Source of the DNA: Nemertoderma westbladi
Taxonomy: Eukaryota; Xenacoelomorpha; Nemertodermatida; Nemertodermatidae
Reading direction: 5' to 3'
NCBI GenBank assembly: GCA_032718475.1
Contig: JAUCBJ010000946.1
Location: forward strand, 1-56,440
Length of the DNA: 56,440 nt
Below, in pieces: positions 53,664-56,440 of the stretch (the first letter of the stretch is position 1; each line of letters opens with the position of its first letter). Position numbers and translations under genes: made by a program. The notes beneath the pieces were generated by a model. It was given only the letters and a program-made list of their open reading frames with translations. It made no database searches and had not been told where the DNA came from.

Positions 53664-53996
53664 TGTTGGGTCGGCGGGTGCAATTGTGTGTGGTGAGAGT
53701 AGGGCGATAGGTCGGGGAGTAGGTGAGGACCTAAGGCGAGGAAGGATGGAGAGTGATAGTGAGGAGAGAGTGTAGAAGGGTACCGGTAGGCGGTAGGGCA
53801 GTAGAGTGGTACTTGGGTTGCGCGGATTAGGTTTATTGCTCGGATTCAGTAATTGGTTATTGTTAATTGTGTATACTGGTTTATATTGTTATATTACATA
53901 TATATATAATAAATGATTGCATTGAAGCTCGAAGATATATTGATTATTTAAGTGACTGGGAAGTTTGGGAGAACGTTCGTTGTATTCGATGCTACA
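53664..53996 (+). repeat. 3' LTR of element A
   Basis: 333 bp, preceded by the tract gcagggggaga, followed by the TSD ACAG and the resumed Penelope coding. Confidence 0.92.
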
Positions 53997-54050
53997 ACAG
54001 GAACGCGGTACGAAACAATAACAAATCACGATACGATAGCGGATGGTAAC
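53997..54050 (+). pseudogene. Penelope-like GIY-YIG endonuclease, second part
   Basis: RNAVRNNNKSRYDSGW then stop. With element A and one ACAG removed, MAH is followed directly by RNAVRN, the typical H(R/K)xAVRxxN block of this domain. Sequence downstream to about 54190 is decayed coding or UTR ending in a G-run. Confidence 0.78.
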
Positions 54051-54478
54051 CGCATACAACTACGCGTAGGCATTTACACAAAACATACAGTAGACACAGC
54101 ACGCACGGCATATACACCCACGCACCCCAAAGCACACAGCCAGGGAAGGGAGTACTACGAGGGGGGGGGGGGGGGGGGGGGGGCGCATTAGTTGAGTTAT
54201 TTTGCACACATTTTTATATACAGTAGCTTTAGTTCATTAATTCGTATATTATGTTCAGTTCCATCAATTTGGTGCAATTTAGTAGTATTTTAGACAGCCG
54301 TACCACCAACCAATAGGAAGCAAAAACAAGGGAGGGGGGGGGGGGGGGGGTTGCATGCAACCCACCACTTACCGGTAAGGAATCACAGACTGTCCTGTAG
54401 TAGTTTAGCCCTGTAGTAGTTTAGTCCTGTATGTACTTCCGTACTTTTACACCTGTGCATGCATTCTACCTGAATTGA

Positions 54479-54503
54479 GTTGATAAAGGGCTGTTGCCCG
54501 AAA
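54479..54503 (+). ncRNA. Degenerate hammerhead-like motif, right arm
   Basis: The segment ttgataaagggctgttgcccgaaata resembles a hammerhead core (CUGANGA, stem II ggg(c)...gccc, then GAAA) with two core changes. Hammerhead motifs are an established feature of Penelope-like terminal repeats. With the core changes, activity is doubtful. Confidence 0.4.
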
Positions 54504-54633
54504 TATACTTGGTTATTTCATTTTAAATCATATTTTTGGTCACTTAGAAAAAGGTCCTTCTAAACGCACTAACTCATTGTCTATTATGATACCACCGGTG
54601 ACCTGGGCAAAAACCTATTTACAGAGAATCCCT

Positions 54634-55412
54634 GATATCTCCTTTGCAGAAGTGAAGGCTGCGGCAAAGAGCATTAAGACCAATCGTGCCAATGGAATAA
54701 TGGTGTCCCCCCTGAGGTCTTTAAAATACCTGAGTGTTTAAAGCTCATCTATCCCATCATAGTAGATATGTACCGAACAACAAGAGTCCCACAAGAAATG
54801 AAAACAAATAAGTTGGTGCCAGTTCCTAAGAAGGGCAACCTAACACTCTATGGTTCTTTTCGGGGAATCTCATTGATCTCGATTGCTGCAAAGCTATACA
54901 ATAGAATTCTATTAAATTGCATAAGGGATCCAATTGAGAGATTGCTCCGTGGAAATCAGAATGGGTTCCGTAAAGGTCATGGGACCATGGAGCCCATTTT
55001 GGCACTTAGAAGGATAATTGAAGAGTTATCAAAAAAGAAAGACAGGCATTTGGCTGTTATGTTTGTTGACTTCAAGGATGTTCAGCATACTTTCATTATG
55101 GGATTCCTGATGAAATTATTGCAGCAATCAGATCAGAATACGTTGGTTCGACAACATTTGTGTCTACTGTTGACGGTGACACAGAACCATTTGAAGTGTA
55201 ATGGGGCGTCCTCCAGGGAGACACACTTGCACCATTGTTGTTCATAATTGTTGTTGACTATGTTCTACGCATGTCCTTAGATCATCATAATGATGATGGG
55301 GTGATGATAACTCCACCAACTGGCTCCAGAAGTCGAGGAAATCCTGCCAAGTACCTAACTGATCTAGACTTTGCTAATGACTTAGGAATACTCTCAGAAT
55401 CACTAGAGGAAT
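54634..55412 (+). mobile_element. LINE, RT N-terminal half (continuation of 42725-44876)
   Basis: DISFAEVKAAAKSIKTNRAN, then KLVPVPKKGNLTLYG, FRGISLISIAAKLYNRILLN, RGNQNGFRKGHGTMEPILAL and AVMFVDFKD give RT blocks 0-3. Motif C appears in degenerate form (DLDFANDLGILSESLEE) just before the end at about 55412. That is the same point at which the minus-strand half begins at 42722. There are frameshifts near 55100 and 55200. Confidence 0.85.
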
Positions 55413-56440
55413 AAAAATACGCATTACTCTACATAAAAACAATAGAGTTTTCTCTTATAACCATAAAATTGTTTGACTAATAATTTCACAAATTTAGAAC
55501 CTCAATTTGGGGTATCTCAACAATTGAGACAGGGGGGAAAACTCGACGCAAAACCCGCCTTGGCGAATTAATATCCCGCCTCTATGTTAAATTCTCAATT
55601 TAGAGAAAGGAGCAGGTTACAGTGGCACGTTATTTTAACCAAAACAATAAACTAAACACAATAGAACAGGTTACAGTTTTATTTTTGAGAGTTATCAGCT
55701 GTTATTTGCGTCGAATTTCCCCTGGAGAGGGACGAATTTTTATTGCGTCGAGTTTCCCCCCCTATCTGCAACAATTGGACCATGGAGGAATTTTGAAATA
55801 ACGATTGTCAATGTCTAGGTTTTCCATTTCACTGCAATCACTCACTACTAGTATAAAGTACTTTCAAAGGCATCTAAAAGGAAAGTAATAAGTTAGGACT
55901 TTAGCACTCCCGGAGTTTATGCAAACGCTTTTATTATTAGGTAATAAATGTGAAATAGGCTATTCGCGAAAAGGAGGGGTATTCGCAATCAATATTCAGC
56001 GAATTAGCGTATTAGGGTATATGCGGTCTTATAATCATTTAACACTTGGTAGTTGGTACAAATGGAATGTAAGTGTAAGAAGTGTGTTTGTAAGTTAGCA
56101 TTATGGCCATTCGAAACTCTTGAGTGCTTAAGTGTGTTTGAAAAGTAACAATTCCCATAATGCCGCTAAGGGGGGCCAAGTTTTTCATACACATGACACA
56201 CTGGACTGCAAAAGTGGCAAAATGCTAACTTGTTGGAAATGGTCTAAAGAACGCTTTGACAAATTTTCAGATTGTAAGGACCACGAGTTAGCACTTTGAG
56301 ATAGCACTTTGGAAAAGTTAGCCCAATAGCGGAAAAAGAGCTTGCAAAGTTAGCTCTTTGGTATATTTGCCAACACTATTGGACCAGCGTTCGTCCGTCA
56401 ATTGTATATCAATAGTCAATTGTTGATTGGCCCATTTTTT
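55413..56440. other. No gene recognised; one inverted-repeat element
   Basis: Beyond the LINE end no coding domain is visible. The inverted repeat at 55521-55777 is listed separately. The final 400 bp contain recurring phrases such as agttagc and aagtgtgtttg without a clear repeat period. Confidence 0.4.
55521..55777. repeat. Inverted-repeat element, ~257 bp
   Basis: The left arm caattgagacaggggggaaa...cgacgcaa (55521-55551) pairs with ttgcgtcgagtttcccccc...caattg (55743-55777), about 30 bp with small gaps. An inner partial copy of the right arm (tgcgtcgaatttcccc) lies at about 55706. It could be a MITE; no target duplication is certain. Confidence 0.65.

Larger units (their letters stand above)
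45376..53996 (+). mobile_element. LTR element A (Ty3/gypsy-like), 8.6 kb with nested insertion
   Basis: LTRs of 333 bp at each end (TGTTGGGTCGG ... ATGCTACA) differ at three positions by eye. The target duplication is ACAG (45372-45375, 53997-54000). A purine tract (gcagggggaga) precedes the 3' LTR. It carries gag, protease, RT, RNase H and integrase in that order, so it is the gypsy order, but the lineage is unassigned. Pol is spread over three frames. Element B interrupts the integrase. Confidence 0.92.
44877..54633 (+). mobile_element. Penelope-like element with inverted arms, 5'-truncated, hosting nested LTR elements
   Basis: Arms of about 167 bp, 44877-45046 and about 54413-54582, are inverted copies (agacaatgagttagtgcg ... 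cgcactaactcattgtct). The 12-bp string GATATCTCCTTT occurs left (44865-44876) and right (54634-54645); between the right arm and its copy lie 51 extra bases. Penelope-like elements often have inverted or direct terminal repeats and variable target duplications. The coding part is only the GIY-YIG region (45130-45375 and 53997-54050). No reverse transcriptase is present. Confidence 0.75.

Noticed and set aside
53952-54207. Open frames running into poly-Gly or poly-Pro
   Set aside because: They are produced by the G-run at about 54161-54183 and decayed Penelope sequence.

Overview
This is animal nuclear DNA: long AT-rich non-coding stretches, one probable split host gene, and many transposable elements (BEL/Pao, Ty3/gypsy, Penelope, APE-type LINE, hAT and piggyBac-like). 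The host gene is a PRDM9 (Meisetz) homologue with a KRAB-like exon. KRAB-bearing Meisetz genes are known from sea urchin and vertebrates, so a marine invertebrate deuterostome such as an echinoderm or hemichordate is my best guess; the species cannot be read from the window.

Layout. 1-2.5 kb: no gene, long C and G homopolymers. 2.48-18.5 kb: copy A of a segmental duplication, holding a shrunken KRAB exon and an old LINE fragment. A 12.3-kb BEL/Pao-type LTR element (5063-17406, TSD ATTAT) splits that LINE fragment; it has a 1516-codon gag-protease ORF, no reverse transcriptase, and an unidentified decayed second ORF. 18.5-28.3 kb: repeat-rich DNA with an L2/CR1-like LINE tail, a hAT element inside a Penelope fragment, a scrambled gypsy copy and two tRNA-like sequences. 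28.5-33.6 kb, minus strand: the PRDM9-like gene, with a SET/zinc-finger exon and a KRAB exon about 2.8 kb apart. 31.76-37.7 kb: copy B of the duplication, including the intact KRAB exon and a LINE insertion absent from copy A. 37.7-41.9 kb: a second BEL/Pao copy interrupted by a piggyBac-like element in TTAA.

41.9-55.4 kb is a four-level nest. A LINE with inverted halves (twin-priming structure) holds a Penelope-like insertion with inverted terminal arms. Its GIY-YIG domain is split by LTR element A (45376-53996, TSD ACAG), whose integrase is split by LTR element B (49520-52655, TSD GCTTT). Element B carries gag and integrase but no protease or reverse transcriptase. Each LTR insertion is bounded by an exact target duplication, so the order of events can be read.

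The duplication copies serve as each other's empty sites: copy B shows the unfilled BEL site at 36483-36487, and copy A shows the unfilled LINE site at 4066-4077. Both insertions therefore post-date the duplication. The strongest biological signals are the KRAB-SET-zinc-finger gene, whose short near-identical finger array differs at a predicted DNA-contact residue; its partial duplicate with an exactly in-frame 450-bp loss; and RT-less LTR elements that keep long intact gag ORFs.
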